From NCBI GenBank assembly GCA_026710945.1, contig JAPOQA010000037.1, forward strand, positions 1 to 35,958: a stretch of 35,958 bases of DNA, read 5' to 3'. The stretch's first letter is position 1, and the number at the start of each line of letters is the position of its first letter. Both the position numbers and the translations under genes were made by a program. Under the pieces are notes generated by a model, which was not told the origin of the DNA, made no database searches, and saw nothing but the letters and a program-made list of their open reading frames with translations. The stretch comes from Chloroflexota bacterium (GTDB lineage: Bacteria; Chloroflexota; UBA11872; VXOZ01). Positions 1 through 8,064 of this stretch are shown here, piece after piece.

Positions 1-293
1 CGACATACTCATGTTCAGTTCGTGAGCTGGTGCCAGGGGAAAAACCGTATCCACAAGGGTATTGAGTGGGTCTAACTTCCATGGCATGGACACTGCATAC
101 AACGAAAACTCCCATATTCGATGGTGTAACCTATCAACCCGGTCTATTCACTCGAGGAGAGGGAGTCTTTTCGCTAGCCAGCTTGGACTTTGCATCGGAC
201 TGGTGACCCAAGCCTGCGCCGTACGCCGTTACGGGACTCTCCTACTGCAAAATGCCCCACCGCAAGTGGAGCAAGCTCAGCCGCATACGCAAG

Positions 294-328
294 AGAGCGG
301 GGAATGAACTGAGCTCATTCCCCGCTCT
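294..328. terminator. 14-bp perfect hairpin, possible terminator
   Basis: Two arms of 14 bases (294-307 and 315-328, AGAGCGGGGAATGA and its complement) flank a 7-base loop. No long T-run follows on either strand, so factor-independent termination is only likely if weak tracts suffice. It lies about 220 bp downstream of the open frame ending at 75 and upstream of the oxygenase promoter, so it could insulate the two. Confidence 0.4.
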
Positions 329-388
329 TCCGCAAGATAGGTAGGCGTTATTAGTCATTCCTCTTGCCAACACGAACGCAACCTCAAG

Positions 389-418
389 TTCCAGAAAAAT
401 TGGCAATTTGTGTATAAT
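389..418 (+). promoter_or_regulatory. putative sigma-70-type promoter of the PhyH oxygenase
   Basis: A perfect TATAAT at 413-418 lies 18 bp downstream of a TTCCAG hexamer at 389-394. Transcription would start near 425, giving a leader of about 180 nt before the ATG at 606. The -10 is consensus; the -35 is only a half match, so confidence is moderate. Confidence 0.4.
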
Positions 419-605
419 GTCCTTTGTGAAAGACAAGGAGCGGCATTAGCGTATTGCACATTTGCCGCACAATAGGAACAGACCGGCCCGCGAACGATCA
501 AGCGTGCGATTTCGGGGCTGCGAGATGCAGGCGACATGAGTCGACGGAAAGCGGATTAGACAACTCAGGACAGTGTGACGTAGTGGTTCACCAAGGAAGT
601 GCGGC

Positions 606-1364
606 ATGGCGAAGGTAGTGACGCTAGATGAAAGCACCCAGCCGTTGCGCACCTTGATTGCGCAGGAACTTCAGACCTACGACGAGCAGGGATTCGTCAT
701 TCTAAATGATGTCTTTCCGTCCCAGGACATCACTACCCTCAACGACGAGATCGAGCGTCTCATGCCGGAGCATGGCGACACCATGGCAAACCGGCCGGGT
801 TGGATTTTTCAGTTGGGGCTGCGTTCCGAGCTCATCAGCAACTTCGCCCGCGACGAACGAATCCTGTCCCTGATCGAGGATATTGTGCACCCCGGCATTG
901 CCATTCACTCCGCAAAACTCGTCTCCAAGGTGCCCCACTCCGACATCGTCTGCCACTGGCACCAGGACGAGGCCTTCTACACGCGGCCCGACGATCCCAA
1001 GTCGTTCAGCCAGACGCGCATGTCCATCTGGGTGCCGCTGCAGGACGCCAACGAGGCCAACGGCTGCATGTGGGTGGTGCCGGGCAGTCACCGCTGGGGA
1101 CTGCAGGACTACGAAGTCATGGACTATGGGGCCTGCGTCCGCAAGCTCACGCCCGAAGAATACGCCAACGAGCATGCCATTCCCGTCCCGCTGCCGGCCG
1201 GCTCCATGTTGCTCTTCCACGGCCTGCTGTGGCACCACTCCAAAGGCAACAGCACCGACCACGTGCGCCAGGCCTTCATCGTCTCGTACCAGGAAGCCAC
1301 GTCCTTGGCCGACGTCGGCCAGCGCAAGCTCATCCGGCCTGCTCCCGCGAGCAATGGGGAGTAG
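606..1364 (+). CDS. phytanoyl-CoA dioxygenase (PhyH) family oxygenase
   Basis: The 252-residue protein belongs to the Fe(II)/2-oxoglutarate-dependent PhyH family, whose members hydroxylate lipids, acyl-CoAs or small secondary metabolites. The HxD metal motif is HQD at residues 119-121. The distal iron histidine is in the LWHHSK segment (about 210-211), and the 2-oxoglutarate arginine is probably R221. The double-stranded beta-helix core is complete and the length is normal. AAGGAAG ends about 6 bases before the ATG, which supports this start. It is monocistronic and stands apart from the two longer PhyH genes at 19-21.7 kb, to which it is only distantly similar. The substrate cannot be read from the sequence. 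Confidence 0.88.
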   Translation: MAKVVTLDESTQPLRTLIAQELQTYDEQGFVILNDVFPSQDITTLNDEIERLMPEHGDTMANRPGWIFQLGLRSELISNFARDERILSLIEDIVHPGIAIHSAKLVSKVPHSDIVCHWHQDEAFYTRPDDPKSFSQTRMSIWVPLQDANEANGCMWVVPGSHRWGLQDYEVMDYGACVRKLTPEEYANEHAIPVPLPAGSMLLFHGLLWHHSKGNSTDHVRQAFIVSYQEATSLADVGQRKLIRPAPASNGE

Positions 1365-1408
1365 TGCGCGGTGGTCTTGCAAGTCAGAATTGATTGGGCA
1401 GGAGATCG

Positions 1409-1433
1409 GTAGCGTAGGTTTGCAACCTGCGCC
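1409..1433. repeat. dispersed palindrome, AGGTTTGCAACCT family
   Basis: A short palindromic repeat centred on AGGTTTGCAACCT, flanked by GTAGCG. Near-identical copies are at 34446-34470 and 26199-26220 (reverse orientation), and a decayed one at 18198-18216. It sits just downstream of the first PhyH gene. Function unknown. Confidence 0.6.
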
Positions 1434-1479
1434 TACTCTGGCGTTGCCGGACAGCAATGCGTGTGCTTGTAGTACTTCA

Positions 1480-1722
1480 TCAGAACCATCTCAACTCAGC
1501 AAAAAGATAGAGCACAGCCACTCCTCCAAACACGACTATAATTACCCACCCCCAGATTACATTCAGCTTTGCTTTCTCTTCCTGATATTCGCGCCACGAT
1601 TTGTCCAATGGACTTTCCCAATTTTCTTCGAACCCGCGGTTCCATTTTTCTTCTTCGTGATAACATATAACCTCCATTTCTTGCTCGCTACGATCCTCAT
1701 CTCTAGGTGCTAGGTGCCTCAT
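1480..1722 (-). CDS. small hypothetical protein with C-terminal membrane segment
   Basis: The open frame could begin at 1797, but the ATG at 1722 is preceded by AGGGG at good spacing, so I favour an 80-residue product. The N-terminal part is very acidic and charged. The last 25 residues form one hydrophobic helix (VIWGWVIIVVFGGVAVLYLF) followed by a short tail, so a tail-anchored or single-pass inner-membrane protein is expected. I recognise no family. It is convergent with the PhyH gene and divergent from the coiled-coil protein at 1880. Base composition is lower in GC than the neighbours, which could indicate transfer. Confidence 0.5.
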   Translation of the reverse strand: MRHLAPRDEDRSEQEMEVICYHEEEKWNRGFEENWESPLDKSWREYQEEKAKLNVIWGWVIIVVFGGVAVLYLFAELRWF

Positions 1723-1879
1723 TAAAGATGCCCCTTTGCAACACGTAGTGTAGTAATAATTGCTACAGTGCACTTCTTGTGAGCCGCAAGGAGACACGCA
1801 TGAATCTACACGATGTGCCCCTTCTCGGATAAGAAAGACTTACAAGCTGCCTTGCGACAGTAGCGAGGGGGATTATATC

Positions 1880-2188
1880 ATGAACACAATTTCGGTACAG
1901 GGTACCGAATTTAGTAGAGTGTGGCACTGTGGAGAAAGAGAAGGATTCTCAATTGAGACCAATAGCGATCTTCTTACAGTCTCTACTGTCATTCTTGTAG
2001 GCTTGGGAATCGTATGGCGTGTCGAGACACGCATTTCTGCGCTCTCTGATCGTGTTTCTCACATCGAGGGCTTAGTTGAGGGTTTTGTCACCAAAGATGA
2101 CTTCTCTCGGTTAGACAGCCGCATGTCTTGCATTGAAGGTTTACTCGAAGGCTACTTCCAATCTGGCAAGAAGGATGACGCGCAGTGA
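1880..2188 (+). CDS. small membrane protein with coiled-coil tail
   Basis: Starting at the ATG preceded by GAGGGGG (1880) gives 102 residues; an upstream in-frame start at 1760 lacks a good ribosome-binding site. Residues about 30-50 form one membrane helix (LLTVSTVILVGLGIVW). It is followed by two similar heptad-like units (SDRVSHIEGLVEGF and DSRMSCIEGLLEGY), which predict an amphipathic coiled coil. Small proteins of this shape are common in Chloroflexota and phage-derived loci, but I cannot name a family. Two broken genes of similar design, with the order coiled coil then helix, lie at 34.5-34.95 kb. Confidence 0.55.
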   Translation: MNTISVQGTEFSRVWHCGEREGFSIETNSDLLTVSTVILVGLGIVWRVETRISALSDRVSHIEGLVEGFVTKDDFSRLDSRMSCIEGLLEGYFQSGKKDDAQ

Positions 2189-2302
2189 CCGAACTGGAAT
2201 GGCTGGGTAAAACGGTCTGAGCCATACTCAGCCCAACGCCGGGGAAGGCGGAGAGAGCCACTGCCGACATGTCAGCCGATGACCCACGCTTTGACGAACC
2301 AG

Positions 2303-2790
2303 TTACTCTAAGCAGCCCAGACCCGTCAGACCAAGACGGTTAATACGCTCAGCGAATTCGTTAACGTAGAGTTGAAGATGCTTCGGGCCCTTGGAGTGGT
2401 GCACTCCTTTGTAGCTACGCTTCAGTACAACTCAGCGACTCTCGATCCCATTCGTGGTTGTTTTATCCCGCACGTACTCGTCGCTACTGTGCTGAACCCA
2501 GGAATGCCAGTATCCCTTAAGGTTCTTGTACCCACCTGCATCGTCGCTGAAGACAGTAGACTCCTGCCTGATATTCTTGATGATGGCCCGGGAAAGCGTT
2601 CGCGCCGACGTATCCAGGATCATGACCGGCCGACATCCCCGCTTCTCTCACGTGCGCCAAGCACAATCTCCTTGCCTTCATGCCATCAATCGTGCAGATT
2701 CTTCTTGGAATGCTTGTTCTTCTCTATCCCGCCCACATACGTCCCGTCTACTTCGACAGTACCGGAAAGAAGCTCACCCAAGCCAGTCAT
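2303..2790 (-). pseudogene. decayed ISXO2/IS1595-type transposase
   Basis: Reading the minus strand from 2790, the sequence encodes a first catalytic-Asp segment (SGTVEVDGTYVGG followed by EKNKHSKKN) that stops at TGA 2686-2688. A frameshift then leads into a second segment from about 2623 with VFSDDAGGY (second Asp) and EYVR...TNGIES (catalytic Glu). An in-frame TGA at 2432-2434 stands exactly where the family has Trp (NGIESFWS). Beyond it the same frame continues with LKRSYKGVHHS and YVNEFAERINR to a TAA at 2303. These are the hallmarks of the DDE domain of ISXO2-like transposases. No N-terminal zinc ribbon or terminal repeats are evident. The element is dead. Confidence 0.85.
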
Positions 2791-3208
2791 GCAAGTTTGG
2801 AGTATTGACCCATGCCCATAAATTCCCTAGCATGGAGTCATAATTCAAGCTAAACGCCCGGTCTGAACACCAAGCGTTTTGCATGCCTCATGTTCCACGA
2901 AGGAGGTTACGATGTCTGCTGTACCCCATCTTCACCCTCACGCGCAAGGCGTATCCGGCAGCATGTGTGCAGTTCCTGGCATCTACCGGTGTGTGCAGTT
3001 CCCTGCATTCACAAAACGCTTTGATCCGTTCGACACATTTCCTTCTGTCAACGGAGCCAATGTACAATGGTGTTTGATTGGCTGAAGTAGCCTTGACCGC
3101 TGGACATAGCTATTCAACTACTTCGTTCCCGAATAATAGCGTGTTGCGAAAGGCTTCATCCTGAAACTACCAGAGTTTGACCACAACGGTAATGGTCCAC
3201 ATTGGCTC
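2791..3208. other. intergenic region without a convincing gene
   Basis: A 13-base direct repeat (TGTGTGCAGTTCC at 2964-2976 and 2990-3002) is the only structure seen. A 68-codon open frame (2879-3085) has no recognisable protein sequence. The last 69 bases (3140-3208) are open in frame with the zinc-ribbon protein that follows and look like its N-terminal coding sequence without a start codon. Confidence 0.4.
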
Positions 3209-3520
3209 TTGTGTCCAACTTGCGGTCACGATTATATGCACCAACAAACGGTTGAAGTATACAACAGAAGTGAGGATAGCCCAGACAAACCTGTAATCGT
3301 CCCCGGTTGTGATGAGTTTGGCGTTCCAAGTGTTGCGTCTGACGAAGAACTGTCCATTGAGAAAGCTCTTGAAGAACTCCCAGTCCGCGGCAACCCATCT
3401 TTTCGACGCTCTGGCTTACGCGTTTGGTTCTACTGTGAGCAAGGCTGTATCAATTCGTTAGTGGTATTGCAGCACAAGGGTAATACTGAGATGTATTTTG
3501 AGATCCCTTCGCATGTATGA
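3209..3520 (+). CDS. zinc-ribbon hypothetical protein, probably 5'-truncated
   Basis: The frame encodes a CPTCGHDY knuckle at the N-terminus and a second Cys pair in the FYCEQGC segment, followed by a conserved-looking hydrophobic strand (NSLVVLQHKGNTEMYFEI). Small CxxC proteins of this type occur in phages and mobile regions; the function is unknown. The only formal start is TTG at 3209, inside the first CxxC motif's leader. Upstream codons from 3140 (ending FDHNGNGPHWLL) read like protein but contain no ATG, GTG or TTG and are closed by TAG at 3137. The gene may therefore have lost its 5' end, perhaps together with the decay of the nearby IS. Confidence 0.5.
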   Translation: MCPTCGHDYMHQQTVEVYNRSEDSPDKPVIVPGCDEFGVPSVASDEELSIEKALEELPVRGNPSFRRSGLRVWFYCEQGCINSLVVLQHKGNTEMYFEIPSHV

Positions 3521-3604
3521 TTGGCAAGCATGAGGGGTTTCTGCCGTAGGCTTGTAGTCTACTCAGGCAAGTGATAGTTCCGTTTTTTCTAGGTATTGGC
3601 CCTT

Positions 3605-4771
3605 CTAGCTCTTCAACCAGCGGTCTAAGAACTGCACCGAGTGCATGCGTTCCGTCTCTTCTTCCGGTTCGACCGGCTCCACCTCGTGGCCGCCCTCGTG
3701 GACGTGGATTTCGCACCGCTCGCCGATGCCGAGCCGTTCATAAATGGCCTTGACCTCGGCAAACGCCTGCTCGGCCAATTTCCAGTACACCGCGCCGTCG
3801 TGCTTGCCCTCCTCCACCATGAACGCACGTGGACAGATCAGCGAGGCGATGTCGCTGTCGGCAAACTCGTGCAGGTGGGGGTATATCTTGTCTTCCTCCG
3901 CGGTGAGAGCGAACGGACGGTAGTGCTCGGAGGGTATCACCTGCTTCTGGTAGCGCTCGTTGAACCACGCCGTGCTGACCACGGCCTGCAAGCGGGTATC
4001 CAAGGCGCCGAGCCAGAGCCCCGACTGCCCGCCTTGAGACTTGCCGTAGAAGCCGATGCGGCCGCTATCCACCTGCGGCAAGCTTTCCAGCAGGTCCACG
4101 CCCCGCGAGAGCGCAAACATCTCCACGCCAAACAGGTCCATGCCGATAGTGCGGCAGAGGCGGTTGAGGTACATGCGGGCGTGGGGTTGCGCGCTCTTGA
4201 GCTCTTGCAGCTTCGGGGCAAAGCGTCCGGCCAGCGTATCCGGCTCGAAACCGGTCACCATGCGCGTGGCGAGCACGGTATAGCCGTGCCGCGCCAGCCG
4301 CCCGCCAATGCGGTGGTAGGTGCTGTCCTTGCCGGCATGCTCGTCAGCGGTGAAGCCGCAAGCGACTTCCGGTACGCCGTAGATACCGATCTGCAAGACC
4401 ACACCGGGAAACGGCCCTTTGCCAAGCGGCGTCAGGAGAAGCGCATCGCTTTCCACGCCTTCGAACACGCGATAGTACACGCGCTCGACGCGAAAGTCCG
4501 CGGTGGTCGCCAGCGGCTCGATGCGCAGGTGCATGTCGTGCCGCTCCCACGGCCAACCGCCCAGGCTATCCAGGAAGTGCTGCCGGTTGGGCTCCACCGA
4601 ATGCACGTAGGCATCCAGGCTGGAGAAGTCCCGGTTCCAGTAGCGTTCCCGCGCGTCGTAAAGCTGCTTGATGTAGTGGAGCAGGTAGTCCTCGTACTGC
4701 TCGTACAAGCGCTGCTGCCGCGGATTCACGTCCTCGATGCCGAGAACGGGCCAATCGTCGTAATAGGCCAT
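3605..4771 (-). CDS. alpha/beta hydrolase (acetyl-xylan-esterase / dienelactone-hydrolase-like)
   Basis: The 388-residue protein has a long N-terminal cap region and an alpha/beta hydrolase core. The nucleophile elbow is GFYGKSQGG, with Ser in the GxSxG position. The acid is in the EEGKHDGAVY segment and the base His in HEGGHEVEP near the C-terminus. The arrangement resembles large abhydrolase/acetyl-xylan-esterase-type families that cleave acyl esters, often in carbohydrate catabolism. No signal peptide is visible, so it should be cytoplasmic. AGGAGG at 4781-4786 lies 9 bases before the ATG. It is downstream of fumC on the same strand, but 277 bp with repeats separate the two. Substrate unknown. 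Confidence 0.8.
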   Translation of the reverse strand: MAYYDDWPVLGIEDVNPRQQRLYEQYEDYLLHYIKQLYDARERYWNRDFSSLDAYVHSVEPNRQHFLDSLGGWPWERHDMHLRIEPLATTADFRVERVYYRVFEGVESDALLLTPLGKGPFPGVVLQIGIYGVPEVACGFTADEHAGKDSTYHRIGGRLARHGYTVLATRMVTGFEPDTLAGRFAPKLQELKSAQPHARMYLNRLCRTIGMDLFGVEMFALSRGVDLLESLPQVDSGRIGFYGKSQGGQSGLWLGALDTRLQAVVSTAWFNERYQKQVIPSEHYRPFALTAEEDKIYPHLHEFADSDIASLICPRAFMVEEGKHDGAVYWKLAEQAFAEVKAIYERLGIGERCEIHVHEGGHEVEPVEPEEETERMHSVQFLDRWLKS

Positions 4772-4849
4772 GCTGCAAAACCTCCTATTTCTGTTCGCAC
4801 CGCGAATGTGTTACGTGGAATGTGCCGCGTTCCTCCTTGTGCCCTCAAT

Positions 4850-4876
4850 CCGTTCGTGCTGAGCCTGTCGAAGCAC
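4850..4876. repeat. dispersed CTTCGACAGGCTCAG repeat (reverse orientation)
   Basis: Contains GAGCCTGTCGAAG next to CCGTTCGTGCT. It belongs to the palindromic family also seen at 4921-4953, 16077-16103, 16144-16172 and, as a short tandem array, at 18758-18826. Together with the copy at 4921 it forms a potential long hairpin in the spacer between fumC and the hydrolase gene. Confidence 0.7.
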
Positions 4877-4920
4877 AGGAGGGGAGTGAAGCAACTAAAC
4901 CAGCAATCTGACTTCCTATG

Positions 4921-4953
4921 CCGTTCACCCTTCGACAAGCTCAGGGCGAACGG
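4921..4953. repeat. dispersed CTTCGACAAGCTCAG repeat
   Basis: A self-complementary unit whose outer arms are CCGTTC and GAACGG around CTTCGACAAGCTCAG. It is in inverse orientation to the copy at 4850-4876. The family is widespread in environmental genomes; no function is established. Confidence 0.7.
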
Positions 4954-5048
4954 GCTTGGTTAATGGCCATTCCACCTCCCAATCCGCTCGTGTTGACCCC
5001 TTTCACCTCGCATGACCGGACCATACGCCCAGTGACTCTACGTGCAGG

Positions 5049-6464
5049 TCATCCCCCCGCCGCGATGCCGCTCAATCCCGGTTGCACCATCTTGGCCGGG
5101 TCGAGCGCTTCATCCAATTGCTCATCGGTGAGATCAGTGATCTCTTTGGCGACTTCGCGAACCGTCTTATTCTCGGCGTACGCGGTCTTGGCGATCACTG
5201 CGGCTTGATCGTAGCCCACGAGTGGGGCCAAGGCCGTGGCCGTCATGAGGCCGCGCTCCACCGTGGCGGGGCCCTGTTCCGTTGCCTGGATGCCGCTCAC
5301 GCACTGGTCGGCAAAGTTCGCCGCCGCCTTGCTGAGCAGGCCAATTGGCCGCAAGACGTTATACGTCGCCACCGGCAGCATGGTATTGAGCTCGAAATAC
5401 CCCCACTGGCCGGACAGGGTCACCACGTGGTGGTTGCCCATGGCCTGCGCGCAGACCTGGATTACCGACTCGGGAATGACCGGATTCACCTTGCCGGGCA
5501 TGATGCTGCTCCCCGGCTGCACCTCCGGCAGCAGCAGTTCGCCGAGCCCGGCGCGCGGACCCGATCCCAGCCAGCGGATGTCGTTGGCGATCTTGAGCAA
5601 CGCCACGGCCACGGTATTGAGCATGCCGCTCGTCATCACGAACGTATCGATGGCGCTCTGCGCCTGGAAGTGGTTCTCGGTCTCGCGGATATGGTAGCCC
5701 GTCGCGGCGCGCAGTTTGGCGCAGACGCGGCGCGCAAACTCGGGGTGCGCGTTGATGCCGGTGCCCACCGCCGTGCCGCCGAGCGCAATCTCGCCCAGCC
5801 AGTCCTCGGCGTGGCGCAGGTGCTTGACCGCCCGTTCGATCTGCCCCGCGTAGCCCTGAAACTCCTGCCCCAGGCGGATGGGCGTGGCGTCCTGCAAATG
5901 CGTGCGGCCGGTCTTGATGATGGGCATGAATTCTTCAGATTTGGCTATTAGGGCGCGTTGCAAGTGTGCCAATGCCGGGATCAGGTCTTCGCGGATGCCC
6001 AGAAGCGCCGACAGATGCATCGCCGCCGGAATCACGTCGTTGGACGACTGGCAGATGTTCACGTGGTCGTTTGGATGGATCGTGCGGGACCCCCGCTCCT
6101 CGCCGAGGATTTCAACCGCACGGTTGGCGATGACCTCGTTAGCGTTCATGTTGGTGGACGTGCCGGAACCGGTCTGGAAGATATCGAGGACGAATTCGCC
6201 GTCCAGCGTGCCGTCCGCCACTTCCTGCGCCGCCTGCATGATGGCGCCCGCCAATCTTTCGTCCAGTAAACCAAGCTCTTGGTTCGTCTCCGCCGTCTTC
6301 TGCTTGATCAAGCCGAGCGCTTGGATGAACCGGCGCGGGAAGCGCAGGTCGCTGATGGGAAAATTCAGCACCGCCCGTTGCGTCGAGGCGCCGTAATACG
6401 CATCGGCGGGCACCTCCATCTCGCCCATCGAATCCCGCTCGGTGCGGGTTTCTTCATTTGCCAT
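5049..6464 (-). CDS. fumC: class II fumarate hydratase
   Basis: Fumarase C interconverts fumarate and L-malate in the TCA cycle in the cytoplasm as an iron-free homotetramer. The 471-residue protein has the normal length. It carries the TGSGTSTNMN segment (98-107), SSNDVIPAA (140-148), the active-site TGRTHLQDATP (185-195; H189 corresponds to the catalytic-site His) and the superfamily signature GSSIMPGKVNPVIPE (318-332) with the mobile-loop serine. AAAGGA stands about 8 bases before the ATG. Aspartase and argininosuccinate lyase share the fold, but the N-terminal and signature sequences match fumarase. The gene is transcribed toward the hydrolase and lies 180 bp from the metallophosphoesterase, all on the minus strand. 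Confidence 0.96.
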   Translation of the reverse strand: MANEETRTERDSMGEMEVPADAYYGASTQRAVLNFPISDLRFPRRFIQALGLIKQKTAETNQELGLLDERLAGAIMQAAQEVADGTLDGEFVLDIFQTGSGTSTNMNANEVIANRAVEILGEERGSRTIHPNDHVNICQSSNDVIPAAMHLSALLGIREDLIPALAHLQRALIAKSEEFMPIIKTGRTHLQDATPIRLGQEFQGYAGQIERAVKHLRHAEDWLGEIALGGTAVGTGINAHPEFARRVCAKLRAATGYHIRETENHFQAQSAIDTFVMTSGMLNTVAVALLKIANDIRWLGSGPRAGLGELLLPEVQPGSSIMPGKVNPVIPESVIQVCAQAMGNHHVVTLSGQWGYFELNTMLPVATYNVLRPIGLLSKAAANFADQCVSGIQATEQGPATVERGLMTATALAPLVGYDQAAVIAKTAYAENKTVREVAKEITDLTDEQLDEALDPAKMVQPGLSGIAAGG

Positions 6465-6598
6465 ATGCGGTCCTTTCGTCCGTCAAATTCCGTTTACAGT
6501 TTACGACCGGCTTGCTCGACGCGACAGTTCACTTCATGCAAATAGCCGATACGCCGCCCGTCACTTTCGCTCGTCAACCTGTCACGTCGGCGTCCGTC

Positions 6599-6618
6599 TC
6601 TCCCGCTTTCGCGGGAGA
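6599..6618 (-). terminator. hairpin after the metallophosphoesterase gene
   Basis: An 8-bp perfect stem (TCTCCCGC / GCGGGAGA) with a 4-base loop lies 27 bp beyond the metallophosphoesterase stop codon. No T-tract follows, so it may end transcripts weakly or only stabilise 3' ends. Confidence 0.35.
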
Positions 6619-6644
6619 CCAGCTTAACTGTGCCCTTTGCACGC

Positions 6645-7364
6645 TCACGCCTGTCCGAATACGCGTTCCAAGATGAACTCTCCACCCGGCACGTTACGCT
6701 CACGGTACGCATGGAGAAAACGCTCCCAATCGTACGCCACCTCGCGCCGTTCGACGCCAATGCCCTCTTCCCCGAGTGTTAGCACGGCGTACCGCGCCAC
6801 GGGATGTGTACCGCAGCCGAGTGCGCCAGGATTCAAGAATGTGCGCCCCGGCCTTGCAAAGAAGTGGCCGTCGTGGTGGTGGCCGGTGAGCACCGCGGCG
6901 GCAGGATGTTCGCCATAGTGCGCGTCGAGCTTTGCCAACGTGGGTTCCGGGTCTATCGGCAGCAGCTTCTGCACCGCATCCAGGTGGTAGTGAGCGATGA
7001 AGAGCTCCAGGTCGCCATGTTGCGGCGACAGTATGCGGGGCAGTGCTGTTAACTGCGGCACGAAGCGGCGGTCAAGTTCATTTGCAACCCACTGGTGATG
7101 TTCTGCCATTCCCGGCGGGCTGTTGGGCACTTCACCGGCCAACAGCGCCAGGATGCAGTCTTCGTGATTCCCCGCGACACTCGAAAAACTAGGCATTCCG
7201 AACAGCAGTTCCAGCGCCTCATTGGTGTACGGTCCAATGCCGATCAGGTCGCCCGCGCCATAGATGTGGGACAGGTCGTCCTCCCGCGCCAGTTCCGCCA
7301 GCACGGCCCGCAGCGCCGGCGCATTGCCATGCACGTCGGTGATAAAGCCTATTTTTGTTGCCAT
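6645..7364 (-). CDS. calcineurin-like metallophosphoesterase (YfcE/MJ0936-like)
   Basis: The 239-residue protein carries all motifs of the binuclear metallophosphoesterase family: DVHGN (10-14), GDL (38-40), GNHE (65-68), the H125 segment IAHYH and TGHHH (160-164). These ligate two metal ions for phosphodiester or phosphomonoester hydrolysis. A TGHHHDGHF plus LNPGALGCG ending is typical of the YfcE/MJ0936 phosphodiesterase branch, whose physiological substrates are mostly unknown. I chose the ATG at 7364, preceded by AAGAGG, because homologues begin with the short strand before DVHGN; the frame could extend to 7415. Likely cytoplasmic and monocistronic. Confidence 0.85.
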   Translation of the reverse strand: MATKIGFITDVHGNAPALRAVLAELAREDDLSHIYGAGDLIGIGPYTNEALELLFGMPSFSSVAGNHEDCILALLAGEVPNSPPGMAEHHQWVANELDRRFVPQLTALPRILSPQHGDLELFIAHYHLDAVQKLLPIDPEPTLAKLDAHYGEHPAAAVLTGHHHDGHFFARPGRTFLNPGALGCGTHPVARYAVLTLGEEGIGVERREVAYDWERFLHAYRERNVPGGEFILERVFGQA

Positions 7365-8064
7365 GACAGTGTGCCTCTTCGCAATTAAACTTCGAGACGT
7401 AAAGAGAGAACTCATTCCTATCGTAGACCTTAATCAGCTTTGCGCTCAACCTCTCACACCTGATCATGATGGATCTTTGCCCGATCGGCCGGAACAAAGA
7501 AACGGACATTTATCGTCTCCAAACATCAGTGTATCTTGGAATGAAACGGCTTAGATTCCGCGAACCCTGTTCGACGCTGCGCTCCGCATGACATCTTCTT
7601 CGTAGCACGGGAGCTTTCCCCCGCTCCGCATGACACCTTCTTCGTAGCGCGGGGGCTTGTCCCCCGCTCCGCATGACATCTTCTTCGTAGCGCGGGAGCT
7701 TGTCCCCCGCTCCGCATGACACCTTCTTCGTAGCGCGGGGGCTTGTCCTCCGCTTCCGTGCCCAATTGAGGAAGAATACGAATGGAACACGTCGCTGTTG
7801 TTGCGTTGTCGTACTTGGACGGATAGAGTCAATCTGCGCAGCTATCAGCATTGAGTCCTCAACCGGCAGTCTCGCCCCACCAAGCCAAGTCTCGTACCTG
7901 GAACATGATTAGGTTAAGATAGGGTAACAAGAGAAGCGCGCGGGGATACGAGTGCCCTCGCAGGGGCGGCATGGTGAAATCACCAATTGCTGGTCGTGCC
8001 CTGCGCGCCTGGTGTGAGACACACCCACGCAATGGGCGCTGAGAGTCAGGAGAAAAGAAAGTCT
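7365..8064. other. divergent intergenic region carrying a repeat array
   Basis: This 700-bp spacer lies between the divergently transcribed metallophosphoesterase and DegT-type genes and must hold both promoters. It contains the 43-bp tandem array (7581-7751). Open frames within the array exist in several frames only because the repeat lacks stops. Otherwise I see no gene. Confidence 0.6.
7581..7751. repeat. tandem array, 4 x 43 bp, with GCGGGGGCTTGTCCCCCGC hairpin core
   Basis: Four head-to-tail units start at 7581, 7623, 7666 and 7709 (42, 43, 43 and 43 bp). Each consists of GCTCCGCATGACA(T/C)CTTCTTC followed by GTAGCGCGGGGG-CTTGT-CCCCC. Units 1 and 3 share one variant (ACAT, GGGAG), and units 2 and 4 the other (ACAC, GGGGG), so the array probably grew by duplication of a two-unit block. 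There are no unique spacers, which excludes CRISPR. Each unit can form a strong hairpin. Confidence 0.9.

Larger units (their letters stand above)
1..605. other. intergenic region upstream of the first oxygenase gene
   Basis: No convincing complete gene is visible. On the plus strand, frame 1 is open from the window edge to a TAA at 73-75 and could be the last 24 codons of a gene that begins outside the window; I do not recognise the product. The stretch also holds a strong hairpin (294-328) and a plausible promoter (389-418), listed separately. Short open frames at 62-307 and on the minus strand at 242-652 lack ribosome-binding sites or recognisable sequence and look like chance. Confidence 0.4.

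Noticed and set aside
702-1457. 251-codon minus-strand open frame opposite the first PhyH gene
   Set aside because: It mirrors the codon structure of the PhyH gene, which has full family motifs and a ribosome-binding site; GC-rich coding DNA produces such shadows.
2879-3085. 68-codon open frame with an upstream purine-rich stretch
   Set aside because: No recognisable sequence, low-complexity His/Pro/Cys content, and it overlaps a short direct repeat; chance is more likely.
3641-4963. 440-codon plus-strand open frame opposite the alpha/beta hydrolase
   Set aside because: Shadow of the hydrolase gene, which has a complete catalytic triad; the opposite translation is Arg/Ala/Val-rich and unlike any protein I know.
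7510-7851. Minus-strand open frames over the 43-bp array, with similar frames over 18096-18727
   Set aside because: The repeat has no stop codons in several frames, so open frames appear in all of them; the translations are pure repeat (PRYEEDVMRS, ALRSAVAL) without start signals.
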